Counted from the first letter of the stretch, positions 1 through 5,910 are shown. The stretch is 17,494 bases of DNA from an uncultured Bacilli bacterium (GCA_947627805.1 CANQXB010000010.1:1-17494); one strand, 5' to 3'. Notes: generated by a model from the sequence alone, not told the origin. Made by a program: numbers and translations.

Positions 1-150
1 ATTGATGAATTAATTGATATAACTCATGAAGATCCCGAATGGATTAGATTGAAAGAAAAAACTTATAATCGGCCAACCATGAACTTAGAAAAGAATATTA
101 AAGAATACCAAAAAAGATATAAAGGATTAATTGAAGCCTTAAATATATGA
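1..150 (+). CDS. 3' end of an unrecognised protein
   Basis: Frame 1 is open from the window edge to a TGA at 148-150 and gives the last 49 residues of a protein. The tail is hydrophilic, with many Glu, Lys and Asp residues and no membrane segment, and looks like a soluble C-terminal helix (Asn-Leu-Glu-Lys-Asn-Ile-Lys-Glu-Tyr). I do not recognise the family. The gene is cut by the window start, so its length and start are unknown. No hairpin terminator follows it directly. Confidence 0.6.
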   Translation: MDELIDITHEDPEWIRLKEKTYNRPTMNLEKNIKEYQKRYKGLIEALNI

Positions 151-191
151 TTAATAATCTATTTCTTTACATAATTATATTTTTATATTCC

Positions 192-220
192 TTGAAAAAA
201 GATTCAAAATATGCTACTAT
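192..220 (+). promoter_or_regulatory. Extended -10 sigma-A promoter
   Basis: TTGAAA at 192-197, a 17-bp spacer, then TACTAT at 215-220 preceded by TG at 212-213, giving an extended -10. Predicted start is near 227. Nothing with a ribosome binding site and a start codon follows closely. The first transcribed element is the hairpin and T-run at 250-288. Confidence 0.55.
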
Positions 221-226
221 GTATAT

Positions 227-288
227 GTCAAAGAGAGAATTGTTGGATTCATCCGAAATCAACTATTGTTGAAATCAGATGTTTTTTT
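227..288 (+). ncRNA. Candidate short RNA or attenuator upstream of fmt
   Basis: From the predicted start near 227 the transcript would run about 60 nt to a hairpin and T-tract. The hairpin is CATC (250-253) with GATG (278-281) outside, a symmetric 5x5 internal loop, and TCAAC (259-263) with GTTGA (268-272) around a four-base loop. Seven T residues follow (282-288). A competing fold pairs GTTGGATTC (242-250) with GAAATCAAC (255-263) and would destroy the terminator, as in attenuators. No peptide frame with a ribosome binding site is visible. It could be a free small RNA, an fmt leader control element or a chance structure. Confidence 0.4.
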
Positions 289-437
289 ATTGCTTTAATA
301 GTAAGGTTATTACTATAAATAATAACAGTATAATTATAATAAATTGAGAAAATTCTCACTTTGTCATAATTAATCAAAATTCAATAGACTAGTTATTTTT
401 CTTTTTATCATATATAATATTAGTTAGGTGATTTGTT

Positions 438-1334
438 ATGAAAGATATTAAAGTTGTCTATATGGGAACACCAGAATTTTCTTTAGAACCATTATCTTAT
501 TTAATCGAAAATACCAATGTTGTTTTAGTAGTTACTAAAAAAGATGCTTATATAGGAAGAAAGAAAATATTAACACCCTCACCCGTAAAAGAAATGGCTA
601 TAAATAATAATATACCAGTATTAACTCCTGATAGTTTAAAAAAAGAATATGCAAGTATATTAGCATATAAACCTGATTTAATTGTCACTTGTGCTTATGG
701 AAAAATATTACCGAAAGAAATTTTAGATTACCCTAAGTATGGTTGTATTAATATTCATGCTTCCTTACTTCCTAAATTACGGGGAGCTGCTCCGATTGAA
801 TGGGCTATTATTAATGGGGAAGAGAAAACGGGAATCACTTTAATGTATATGGATGAAGGAATGGACACTGGTGATATTATTGATATGGTAGAAACTCCTA
901 TAAATGATGATGATAATAATGAAACTTTACATAACAAATTAAGTGCTTTAGGTAAAGTTATATTAGAGAAAAATTTAAAAAATATCATTACTGGAAATAT
1001 TTCTAGAATAAAACAAAATAATGCAGAAGCTACTTATGCTCCTATGATTGAAAGAAATATGGAGGAATTAGATTTTAATAATAAAGTAGAGGATGTTTAT
1101 AATAAAATAAGAGCTTTTAGTCCAACTCCTTTATGTAAAACAACTATTTTTAATGAAGAAGTAAAAATAGTGGCTTCTCATCTAGTTAAAGGCACAAGTG
1201 AAGTAGGAAAAGTATATCAAGATAAAAAAAGTTTGGGAATTGGTTGTCTTGATGGTATAATATATTTAGATATTATTAAACCAATTGGGAAAAAGGAAAT
1301 GAATATTGTTAGTTATTTAAATGGTAAAAAATAA
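438..1334 (+). CDS. fmt: Methionyl-tRNA formyltransferase
   Basis: Transfers a formyl group from 10-formyltetrahydrofolate to the amino group of Met-tRNA(fMet) in the cytoplasm, making the initiator for translation. At 298 aa it is close to the usual length (about 310). The N-terminal formyltransferase fold carries the hallmark stretch around Asn105-Ile-His107 followed by Ser-Leu-Leu-Pro-Lys-Leu-Arg-Gly, and Asp143 in Met-Asp-Thr-Gly-Asp. These match the catalytic Asn, His and Asp of the family. The C-terminal tRNA-binding domain follows from about residue 205. The ATG at 438 has AGGTG at 426-430. A TATAAT at 413-418 could be its -10, but the -35 match is weak. The next gene starts 9 bp after the stop, so the two are probably cotranscribed. 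The usual partner def is not adjacent in the visible sequence. Confidence 0.95.
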   Translation: MKDIKVVYMGTPEFSLEPLSYLIENTNVVLVVTKKDAYIGRKKILTPSPVKEMAINNNIPVLTPDSLKKEYASILAYKPDLIVTCAYGKILPKEILDYPKYGCINIHASLLPKLRGAAPIEWAIINGEEKTGITLMYMDEGMDTGDIIDMVETPINDDDNNETLHNKLSALGKVILEKNLKNIITGNISRIKQNNAEATYAPMIERNMEELDFNNKVEDVYNKIRAFSPTPLCKTTIFNEEVKIVASHLVKGTSEVGKVYQDKKSLGIGCLDGIIYLDIIKPIGKKEMNIVSYLNGKK

Positions 1335-1343
1335 GGTGGTATA

Positions 1344-2060
1344 ATGGTTTTAAAATTATTGATTATTAATTTATTAACTCTAATTAGAGTAATTGGGACA
1401 ATTGTCTTAGTGCCTATTTATAAAACTTTTGGAGGGTATTCTGTAAGCATTTTAGCTTTAATTTGTTATTTAACAGACTCTATTGATGGTATTTTAGCCA
1501 GAAAATTTAAAGCTTCAACTTTTTTTGGAGCTATCTTTGATGGCGCTGCTGATAAATTATTTACTTTAATGAATTTTATCGTTTTATATTTAATTACTCC
1601 TTATGCCATTATTCCTATAATTATTGAATTGTTAATTGTTATTGTTCAAGTGATGAAATATCATTATAATTATAATGTTCAATCCAATATGGTTGGTAAA
1701 TTAAAAACTTGGGTTTTAGCTATTTCGGTTATTTTAACTTTTTTAGTTAGTGATATAAATAGAGTTTCTTTTATTAGTTTAAATATTAAAAATAGTATTA
1801 ATAGTATGTTACCAGGTTTATATTTTTGGTTATTAGTGCCTTCAATTATGATGGAATTTTTAACTTTAATAAGTTATATTTTAGAAATATTTAAAGCTGA
1901 TAAAAAAGAAATAAAAGAAGTTAAAGTTGAAGTTAAAAATACTAAAGAAAGTACTTGGAAGAATTTTAAAAATATTTGGTTAGATCCGGATTATTATTTA
2001 GAACATAAAGATGATGCTAATATTAGAAAAGTAACAAAAGTGCCTAAGAAAAAATCTTAA
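1344..2060 (+). CDS. pgsA: CDP-alcohol phosphatidyltransferase (PgsA-like)
   Basis: Membrane enzyme that transfers a phosphatidyl group from CDP-diacylglycerol to an alcohol acceptor, most likely glycerol-3-phosphate, giving the precursor of phosphatidylglycerol. The full family motif D-x2-D-G-x2-A-R-x8-G-x3-D-x3-D is present from the Asp in Asp-Ser-Ile-Asp-Gly (about residue 46) to the Asp in Ala-Ala-Asp-Lys. The rest is several hydrophobic helices. At 238 aa it is longer than a typical PgsA (180-200 aa). The extra part is a charged Lys/Glu-rich cytoplasmic tail from about residue 190, whose role is unknown. Its ATG has AAGGTGG eight bases upstream and sits directly behind fmt. The acceptor (glycerol-3-phosphate, inositol or serine) cannot be fixed from the motif, so the symbol is provisional. 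Confidence 0.8.
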   Translation: MVLKLLIINLLTLIRVIGTIVLVPIYKTFGGYSVSILALICYLTDSIDGILARKFKASTFFGAIFDGAADKLFTLMNFIVLYLITPYAIIPIIIELLIVIVQVMKYHYNYNVQSNMVGKLKTWVLAISVILTFLVSDINRVSFISLNIKNSINSMLPGLYFWLLVPSIMMEFLTLISYILEIFKADKKEIKEVKVEVKNTKESTWKNFKNIWLDPDYYLEHKDDANIRKVTKVPKKKS

Positions 2061-2070
2061 GCACTTTTTT
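2038..2070 (+). terminator. Intrinsic terminator after pgsA-like gene
   Basis: AAGTGC-C-TAAGA (2038-2049) pairs with TCTTA-A-GCACTT (2055-2066) with one mismatch, followed by a T-run to 2070. The stem overlaps the pgsA-like stop codon (2058-2060). It closes the fmt transcript. Confidence 0.8.
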
Positions 2071-2108
2071 ATATAATAGGAAAGTCATATGAAAAAGGAA
2101 ATTTCATA

Positions 2109-2137
2109 TTGACATTCATTTGTTTGTATAATATAAT
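2109..2137 (+). promoter_or_regulatory. Perfect consensus sigma-A promoter for a structured RNA
   Basis: TTGACA at 2109-2114, exactly 17 bp, then TATAAT at 2132-2137. This is the only promoter in the window matching both consensus hexamers with optimal spacing, so strong constitutive transcription is expected from about 2144. No ribosome binding site plus reading frame follows. Confidence 0.8.
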
Positions 2138-2143
2138 TAAAAT

Positions 2144-2285
2144 GAACCTAGGGAAAATAATATAAAAATAAGTACGGCAGCGACTGTCGGAAATATGGCC
2201 TGTGGAGGAGTAAAATCCGATGAAGCAGGAAAGATAAGCCGTGAGACTTATCAAGGTGAAACGAAATAAATTTTATTTATTGAGT
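2144..2285 (+). ncRNA. Candidate structured non-coding RNA, family not assigned
   Basis: About 140 nt from the predicted start at 2144 to an AT-rich hairpin at 2264-2278. It stands out from its surroundings by a G-rich, purine-rich core (2171-2262) in an AT-rich genome. Visible pairings are ACCT (2146-2149) with AGGT (2254-2257); GGCAG (2176-2180) with CTGTC (2184-2188) around a CGA loop; CCTGT (2199-2203) with GCAGG (2225-2229) around an inner GGA/TCC hairpin; and GATAAG (2233-2238) with CTTATC (2247-2252). The eight-base loop of the last hairpin contains CCGT (2239-2242), able to pair with ACGG (2174-2177) as a pseudoknot. The next gene is convergent, so it is not a cis leader of a coding gene. 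It does not read as SRP RNA, tmRNA, RNase P RNA, 6S RNA or a riboswitch that I know. Confidence 0.55.
2264..2285. terminator. AT-rich hairpin between the RNA and the HTH gene
   Basis: AAATAA (2264-2269) pairs with TTATTT (2273-2278) around a three-base loop. The T-run after it is broken, so termination may be weak. It lies between two convergent transcripts and could serve either strand. Confidence 0.35.
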
Positions 2286-2286
2286 T

Positions 2287-2757
2287 TTACTTTTGTTCTT
2301 TTCTTCCACATATTAAATCCATTGATTCATTATATTTAATAGCAATTTGCACTAAGAAAGCAGTAAGAATTAAAGTTTTACCATGTTCATAACTAGAAAT
2401 AACTGAATGGGTAGTGTGTAAAATTTTCGCTAGTTCTTCTTGCGTTAAATGATGTTTATGCCGAAATATTTTAATATTTTTACCAATTAGTTCTTTATCT
2501 ATTATATTATTATTTTGCATTTTTTTAGGGTATCTATTTATGCCCATTATATAATCCATATCTACTTTAAAAAAGTTACATAGAGCATTTAATTTTTTTA
2601 AAGGTATCATATTAGCTTTCGTTTCCCATCTTGTATAGTTAGGTCTTGTAACATTTAATAGTTGAGCAAGATCTTTTTGCTTTAAGTTATGCATTTCTCT
2701 TATATCTCTTAAATTATCAAGTAATATTTTATCTTCTATTATTAAATCTCTTTTCAT
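2287..2757 (-). CDS. Transcriptional regulator with two tandem XRE-type HTH domains
   Basis: A 156-aa protein made of two Cro/C1-type helix-turn-helix domains in tandem. The first is at about residues 12-72 (Leu-Lys-Gln-Lys-Asp-Leu-Ala recognition region) and the second at about 91-151 (Leu-Thr-Gln-Glu-Glu-Leu-Ala). Each ends in a similar Met-Asp-x-Ile-x-Gly or Met-Asp-Leu-Ile-Cys-Gly tail, suggesting internal duplication. There is no effector or membrane domain. A perfect 9-bp inverted repeat lies 5 bp upstream of its ATG, so autoregulation is likely. It is divergent from the surface-protein operon at 2944, the most likely second target. No Shine-Dalgarno sequence is evident before the start. 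Family assignment is firm. The targets are inferred. Confidence 0.85.
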   Translation of the reverse strand: MKRDLIIEDKILLDNLRDIREMHNLKQKDLAQLLNVTRPNYTRWETKANMIPLKKLNALCNFFKVDMDYIMGINRYPKKMQNNNIIDKELIGKNIKIFRHKHHLTQEELAKILHTTHSVISSYEHGKTLILTAFLVQIAIKYNESMDLICGRKEQK

Positions 2758-2762
2758 ATTTA

Positions 2763-2784
2763 AATTGTAAACTTTTTTACAATT
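2763..2784. promoter_or_regulatory. Perfect 9-bp inverted repeat, putative operator of the HTH regulator
   Basis: AATTGTAAA (2763-2771) and TTTACAATT (2776-2784) around CTTT. Half of it recurs as ACAATT at 2812-2817, exactly 33 bp (about three helical turns) from ACAATT at 2779-2784. It lies between the regulator's start codon and the divergent promoter, the expected place for a two-headed dimer or dual-HTH repressor to bind. Confidence 0.5.
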
Positions 2785-2799
2785 AATGTATTTTAAAGG

Positions 2800-2828
2800 T
2801 ACACAAATACGACAATTTATGGTATTAT
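2800..2828 (+). promoter_or_regulatory. Possible extended -10 promoter for the surface-protein operon
   Basis: TACACA at 2800-2805, a 17-bp spacer, and TATTAT at 2823-2828 with TG at 2820-2821. The second ACAATT half-site (2812-2817) lies inside the spacer, so a bound repressor would occlude it. A competing weaker candidate is TTTGCA (2877-2882) with TATAAA (2899-2904). Confidence 0.35.
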
Positions 2829-2857
2829 GATATTAATAATAGGAGAAATTTATTTTT

Positions 2858-2920
2858 ATGACCCAAAAATACGGTATTTGCAACATTTTTTCCAAATGTA
2901 TAAATTTCTTAAAATATTAA
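2858..2920 (+). CDS. Possible 20-aa leader peptide
   Basis: ATG at 2858 with AGGAG at 2841-2845 (a rather long gap of 12 nt), 20 sense codons, then TAA. It lies in the predicted leader between the promoter and the surface-protein gene at 2944. The peptide is basic with two Cys and resembles nothing I know. In DNA this AT-rich such a frame can occur by chance. Confidence 0.2.
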   Translation: MTQKYGICNIFSKCINFLKY

Positions 2921-2943
2921 ATAATAAGATTAGAGGAGTCTAA

Positions 2944-3630
2944 ATGATAAATTTAAAAGAAAAATTTAAAAATTCTAAATATAAAAAAGAAATAACTTAT
3001 ATTGCTATAGGACTTTTTCTAATAGCTATATTTCATATTGTTAGTTTTACCCATGCTTTTTATAATAGCCAATCTAATCCTATTCCCATATTTAATACTA
3101 AAGTAGGAGATTTTACCGGCGAAGGAGAAAGTGTTAAAGATGGTCCTTTAACAAATAAAAATACTGATGTTAATATCATATTCTATACGCAAATGCCTGA
3201 TAATCCTAATAAATATATGGTAAGTAAATATTTACCCGTTAATGGTTATAAAGTAAATGAAAAAGCTAGTAATTGTTATCCTGCCACAGGTGGAGATGCT
3301 ACATATAATAATAATTATAATATCGATAGTGAAGGTAACTTAAATATTACTTATACAGAAACAAAACCTACCCAAGTCGTATGTCGTATCTATTATGATA
3401 GAGATAAATTATCGGATGTTATTATATATGCTTATTTAGAAGATACAAGTGGCGATAAAAAATATAATGATAAAACTTATAGATTAGTAAATCAAGTAGA
3501 AAGTAATTATACATTAGTTGCTCATGAATGTAAAAACAATAAAGCCACATTTAGTTATGATAATACTACTGGTTTTGAAATAACTTCCAGTGGACCAGAT
3601 ACTTGTTATGCTTATTTTAGGAAAAGTTAA
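2944..3630 (+). CDS. Membrane-anchored surface protein with two-cysteine modules
   Basis: A 228-aa protein with a short cytoplasmic head, one membrane segment at about residues 17-37 and the rest predicted outside the cell. The external part is rich in Asn, Tyr, Thr and Asp. It holds two Cys pairs, Cys111/Cys147 and Cys196/Cys221, each ending in Cys-x-x-Tyr-(Tyr/Phe), which look like two copies of one disulfide-closed beta module. The same pattern occurs once in the next gene. It has no catalytic motif and no LPXTG anchor. The ATG has AGGAG about seven bases upstream, and the next gene starts 14 bp after the stop, so they form an operon. Function is unknown. A cell-surface adhesin or envelope role is inferred from topology. 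Confidence 0.75.
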   Translation: MINLKEKFKNSKYKKEITYIAIGLFLIAIFHIVSFTHAFYNSQSNPIPIFNTKVGDFTGEGESVKDGPLTNKNTDVNIIFYTQMPDNPNKYMVSKYLPVNGYKVNEKASNCYPATGGDATYNNNYNIDSEGNLNITYTETKPTQVVCRIYYDRDKLSDVIIYAYLEDTSGDKKYNDKTYRLVNQVESNYTLVAHECKNNKATFSYDNTTGFEITSSGPDTCYAYFRKS

Positions 3631-3644
3631 AGGAGTAAAGAGAA

Positions 3645-4844
3645 ATGAAAAAACTAATTTTAAAAATAATCATTTTATTAGTTACCTTGGGAGTAGTTTA
3701 TGAAGGCTATGGAATGATAAAAGAATTAAATTCAAGTAACAAGGTATTAGAGGACGTAAGAGAAGTAGATTTAAAGAATAATAATTCAATTGCTATAATG
3801 GTTCAAGATACCAATACTGAAGAATGGCATGAGGCAGATAATAGAGATTCATGGCCAAGTCCTACAACTCATGGATTTGTCGGCGCGGAATGTACCGATA
3901 GTGATGGAGCTACTTTAGAATGGGAAAACGTATTAACATTTGATTTAACCAAACAAATCGCAACAATAAAAACTAAACAAACTGCTTATTGTACTTTGTA
4001 TTTTGCTAAAGGAGAACCAGCTTTAGATTGGTTAAAGAAAAAAGGTGGGACTACCTTTGCGGGAAGTAATCATACAACTATAATAGATGGAATGTATCGC
4101 TTTGTTGGAACGAAAGATACAGTAACAAATAACTATATATGTTTTGGAACATCAGTAGAAAGTGAATGTTTAAAAACACCAGAAACCTATATGTATCGAA
4201 TAATGGGAATAACCTCTGAAGCTGATACAACAATAGGGTTAAAAGCCAATCAATTAAAACTAATCAAAGCTACTCCATCAAGTACGAATCAAAAATGGAA
4301 TAATAATGACTACTCTTCATGGGATAATTCACTAGTGAAAACTTATTTAAATACAACCTTTTATAACGCAACATTTGTAACAGAAACAACCAAAATACCT
4401 AATGCTAGTTATTGGGAAAATATAATAAGTAATCACAAATGGTATATAAAAATTCAGACAAGTATTGGAACAACAGAGCCAAAAGATGCTAATTATATAT
4501 CAACTGAAAGTAAAATAGGTTTAATGTACGCAAGTGATTATTATAATTCTGGAGTACAAAACACATCAAATTGGCTATTTATTTTAAATGGATATACTGG
4601 GAATCCTACTAATATTGATGAGTGGACAATGAGCTGGAGTGGTTATGAAACAAATAATAACTATTCTCTGCCTTGGCTAGTTGATAACAATAATCCATAT
4701 GTTACAGATGGCACATTATGGCATGACCATGATGACAATGTAAAAATAGTCCGTCCAGTTTTCTATCTTCAATCTGGAGTTAATTTAACAGGTGAAGGTA
4801 CTAAAGAGCACCCTTATTTAATTGCAACAATGAATAATGCCTAA
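3645..4844 (+). CDS. Exported surface protein with DUF6273-like C-terminal domain
   Basis: A 399-aa protein with an N-terminal signal-anchor (about residues 4-23), a two-Cys module (Cys83 to Cys116, ending Cys-Thr-Leu-Tyr-Phe) like those in the preceding protein, and a large C-terminal domain from about residue 145. That domain has the pattern of the DUF6273 family: a Tyr-Arg-Phe/Cys-Phe-Gly opening, Ser-Leu-Val-Lys-Thr-Tyr-Leu-Asn in the middle, and an Arg-Pro-Val-Phe ... Gly-Glu-Gly-Thr ... Pro-Tyr end. Such domains are common on surface proteins of gut Firmicutes and have no known activity. Cys166 and Cys175 may form another disulfide. AGGAG precedes the ATG. It is the second gene of a two-gene operon. 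Family call moderately sure, function unknown. Confidence 0.75.
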   Translation: MKKLILKIIILLVTLGVVYEGYGMIKELNSSNKVLEDVREVDLKNNNSIAIMVQDTNTEEWHEADNRDSWPSPTTHGFVGAECTDSDGATLEWENVLTFDLTKQIATIKTKQTAYCTLYFAKGEPALDWLKKKGGTTFAGSNHTTIIDGMYRFVGTKDTVTNNYICFGTSVESECLKTPETYMYRIMGITSEADTTIGLKANQLKLIKATPSSTNQKWNNNDYSSWDNSLVKTYLNTTFYNATFVTETTKIPNASYWENIISNHKWYIKIQTSIGTTEPKDANYISTESKIGLMYASDYYNSGVQNTSNWLFILNGYTGNPTNIDEWTMSWSGYETNNNYSLPWLVDNNNPYVTDGTLWHDHDDNVKIVRPVFYLQSGVNLTGEGTKEHPYLIATMNNA

Positions 4845-4865
4845 AAAAAGACTATTTCTAGTCTT
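4843..4865 (-). terminator. Intrinsic terminator of the spoIIIAH-like gene
   Basis: Perfect 7-bp stem AAGACTA (4848-4854) with TAGTCTT (4859-4865) around TTTC. The run of seven A on the plus strand at 4843-4849 is a T-run on the minus strand, so it is oriented for the minus-strand gene, whose stop codon overlaps the stem. It may also stop plus-strand transcripts from the surface operon, but there it lacks a T-run. Confidence 0.8.
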
Positions 4866-5355
4866 AAGAATTAAATTTAACCGTTATATAACGTTCATCG
4901 TCATATAATTCTTGAACACTTCTGATAATATCATTAGCTTTCTTATTATCATGTTCTTTAGAAGATACTACAATACTTATTGAAGTATCTTTTATTTTGA
5001 CAAAAGAATTTAAATTAAATTTTTCTTTAATTAGTTTTTTAATTTTTTCTTCTTCACCTTTAGAATTATTTAATTTTTGCATATTTTCATAAGCAACATT
5101 TTTTTCTTCAATAGTGCTATCACTATCTAATAATATATCTTGGTATTCTTCCATTAAAGCTTGTTTTTCTTCATCATTTTCAACTTCTAAAGCTACTAGA
5201 ACATCAGATTCTGTTATTTCTAAAGTGGTATTGTTATTTTCATTTTCACTTTTTAAAACACTAGCAACTTCATCATCAATTGAAACATAATAAATACCTA
5301 ATATTAAAATTAAAGAAAATAAGGTAACAAACCATAAATTTTGTTTATTAATCAT
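4864..5355 (-). CDS. spoIIIAH: SpoIIIAH-like protein
   Basis: In endospore formers SpoIIIAH sits in the mother-cell membrane and pairs with SpoIIQ across the intermembrane space to form the channel that feeds the forespore. Here the N-terminus Asn-Lys-Gln-Asn-Leu-Trp ... Ile-Tyr-Tyr closely follows the family start, with one membrane segment at about residues 8-24. An acidic linker and a compact alpha/beta C-terminal domain (about residues 95-163) follow, the ring-building domain in the family. I choose the ATG at 5355 because the strong AGGAGG ribosome site lies immediately upstream and would be inside the coding sequence if the ATG at 5370 were used. Length is then 163 aa, against about 218 in Bacillus subtilis. 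The gene is alone, away from any spoIIIAA-AG genes. Whether this organism sporulates cannot be judged here. Confidence 0.8.
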   Translation of the reverse strand: MINKQNLWFVTLFSLILILGIYYVSIDDEVASVLKSENENNNTTLEITESDVLVALEVENDEEKQALMEEYQDILLDSDSTIEEKNVAYENMQKLNNSKGEEEKIKKLIKEKFNLNSFVKIKDTSISIVVSSKEHDNKKANDIIRSVQELYDDERYITVKFNS

Positions 5356-5520
5356 TTTCTTCCTCCTCATTATTCATTAAATACTATGAAAATAAGAAAA
5401 ATAAATTCCAAATATTTAAAAGATAATATATAAAGTTTATAAAAAGAAAACAAAATAAAAGAAGAAATTATTTCAAATTATTCTAAAATTACGTATAAGT
5501 TAAAAATTAAAAAAGTTATT

Positions 5521-5620
5521 ATTTTACATTAAATGTATAGTAAATTATAAAAAAAAAAAATTTTTAAGAAAAAAAGGAAATTAAGGGGTGAGTTAACAAG
5601 ATATATATATGAGAGGAGAA
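5521..5620 (+). repeat. Promoter/leader repeat, copy 1
   Basis: First copy of a diverged direct repeat of about 100 bp, whose partner is at 5903-6008. Conserved parts in order are TTTACA and a -10 box, a TTTTAAGAAAAAAAGGAAATT block, a G-rich patch, GTTAACAAGATATATATATG (5592-5611) and a GGAGA ribosome site. The copies are offset by 382 bp at the promoter and 386 bp at the leader. Confidence 0.8.
5523..5551 (+). promoter_or_regulatory. Sigma-A promoter of the 56-aa gene
   Basis: TTTACA (5523-5528), 17 bp, TATAAA (5546-5551). The same hexamer and spacing recur 382 bp downstream before the exporter gene, which supports function by conservation between duplicates. The region 5371-5520 before it is AT-rich without any recognisable gene. 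Confidence 0.65.
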
Positions 5621-5636
5621 AAAATAATAAACAATT

Positions 5637-5807
5637 ATGATAAAGCAGAAAATTGAAAAATTTCCTAAAGGCTTTTTTAATAAAATTAGGTCGAATAAAA
5701 TAAAGCCAGAACAAGTAGAGCCAGATGAGCCATTTGAATTTAGTAAAGAAGTTTTAGAGGGAAAAGTAAAAGTTACTTTAGTAAAATCTAATGAAAAGAA
5801 AAATTAA
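5637..5807 (+). CDS. 56-aa charged protein, orphan, next to the bacteriocin operon
   Basis: ATG at 5637 and TAA at 5805-5807 give a 56-residue soluble protein: basic N-terminal half (Lys-rich, with Phe-Pro-Lys-Gly-Phe-Phe), an acidic Pro-Glu centre, then a Lys/Val-rich strand. It has no membrane segment, no double-glycine leader and no Cys. AGGAG at 5614-5618 is 18 nt from the ATG, unusually far. No nearer in-frame start exists because a TAA lies at 5628-5630. The gene has its own promoter, a copy of the exporter promoter, and its own terminator, so it is probably co-regulated with the bacteriocin genes. It could be an immunity, regulatory or chaperone-like factor, or a decayed gene. I do not recognise a family. 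Confidence 0.55.
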   Translation: MIKQKIEKFPKGFFNKIRSNKIKPEQVEPDEPFEFSKEVLEGKVKVTLVKSNEKKN

Positions 5808-5830
5808 CTAATATCTAGTTGATTTTTTTT
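5806..5830 (+). terminator. Intrinsic terminator after the 56-aa gene
   Basis: AACTA (5806-5810) pairs with TAGTT (5816-5820) around ATATC, then GA and eight T. The stem overlaps the stop codon. The short stem is of moderate strength. Confidence 0.6.
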
Positions 5831-5852
5831 AATATGATAGATTGTTAAATTA

Positions 5853-5910
5853 TGTAAAAATATATGTAAATTAAATTTGTAAAATGATTAAAAAAAATTA
5901 TCATTTTACA
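5853..5910. promoter_or_regulatory. TGTAAA direct repeats and 11-bp inverted repeat at the exporter promoter
   Basis: TGTAAA occurs at 5853-5858, 5865-5870 and 5878-5883, at 12- and 13-bp steps. The last is the left arm of an 11-bp perfect inverted repeat, TGTAAAATGAT (5878-5888) with ATCATTTTACA (5900-5910), whose right arm contains the -35 box (5905-5910). In promoter copy 1 the right arm is nearly kept but the left arm is absent. This looks like a regulator site specific to the exporter operon. Confidence 0.45.

Noticed and set aside
2069..2254. 61-aa open frame on the minus strand across the RNA locus
   Set aside because: No ribosome site and low-complexity composition. It lies opposite a perfect promoter and a structured RNA, which explain the region better.
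2144..2285. SAM riboswitch, SRP RNA or hammerhead ribozyme identity for the structured RNA
   Set aside because: Short look-alikes (CTTATCAAG, CCGATGAAG) are present, but the order and conserved cores of these families are not, and there is no downstream gene on the same strand for a riboswitch to control.
5356..5370. Upstream ATG at 5370 for the spoIIIAH-like gene
   Set aside because: The five extra codons are the ribosome binding site itself (AGGAGGAAG), and the family begins at the Met-Ile-Asn-Lys-Gln start.
5529..5714. Minus-strand frame rich in Phe and Leu over the promoter repeat
   Set aside because: Its composition is the complement of A-rich DNA, there is no ribosome site, and it runs antisense to the promoter and the 56-aa gene.
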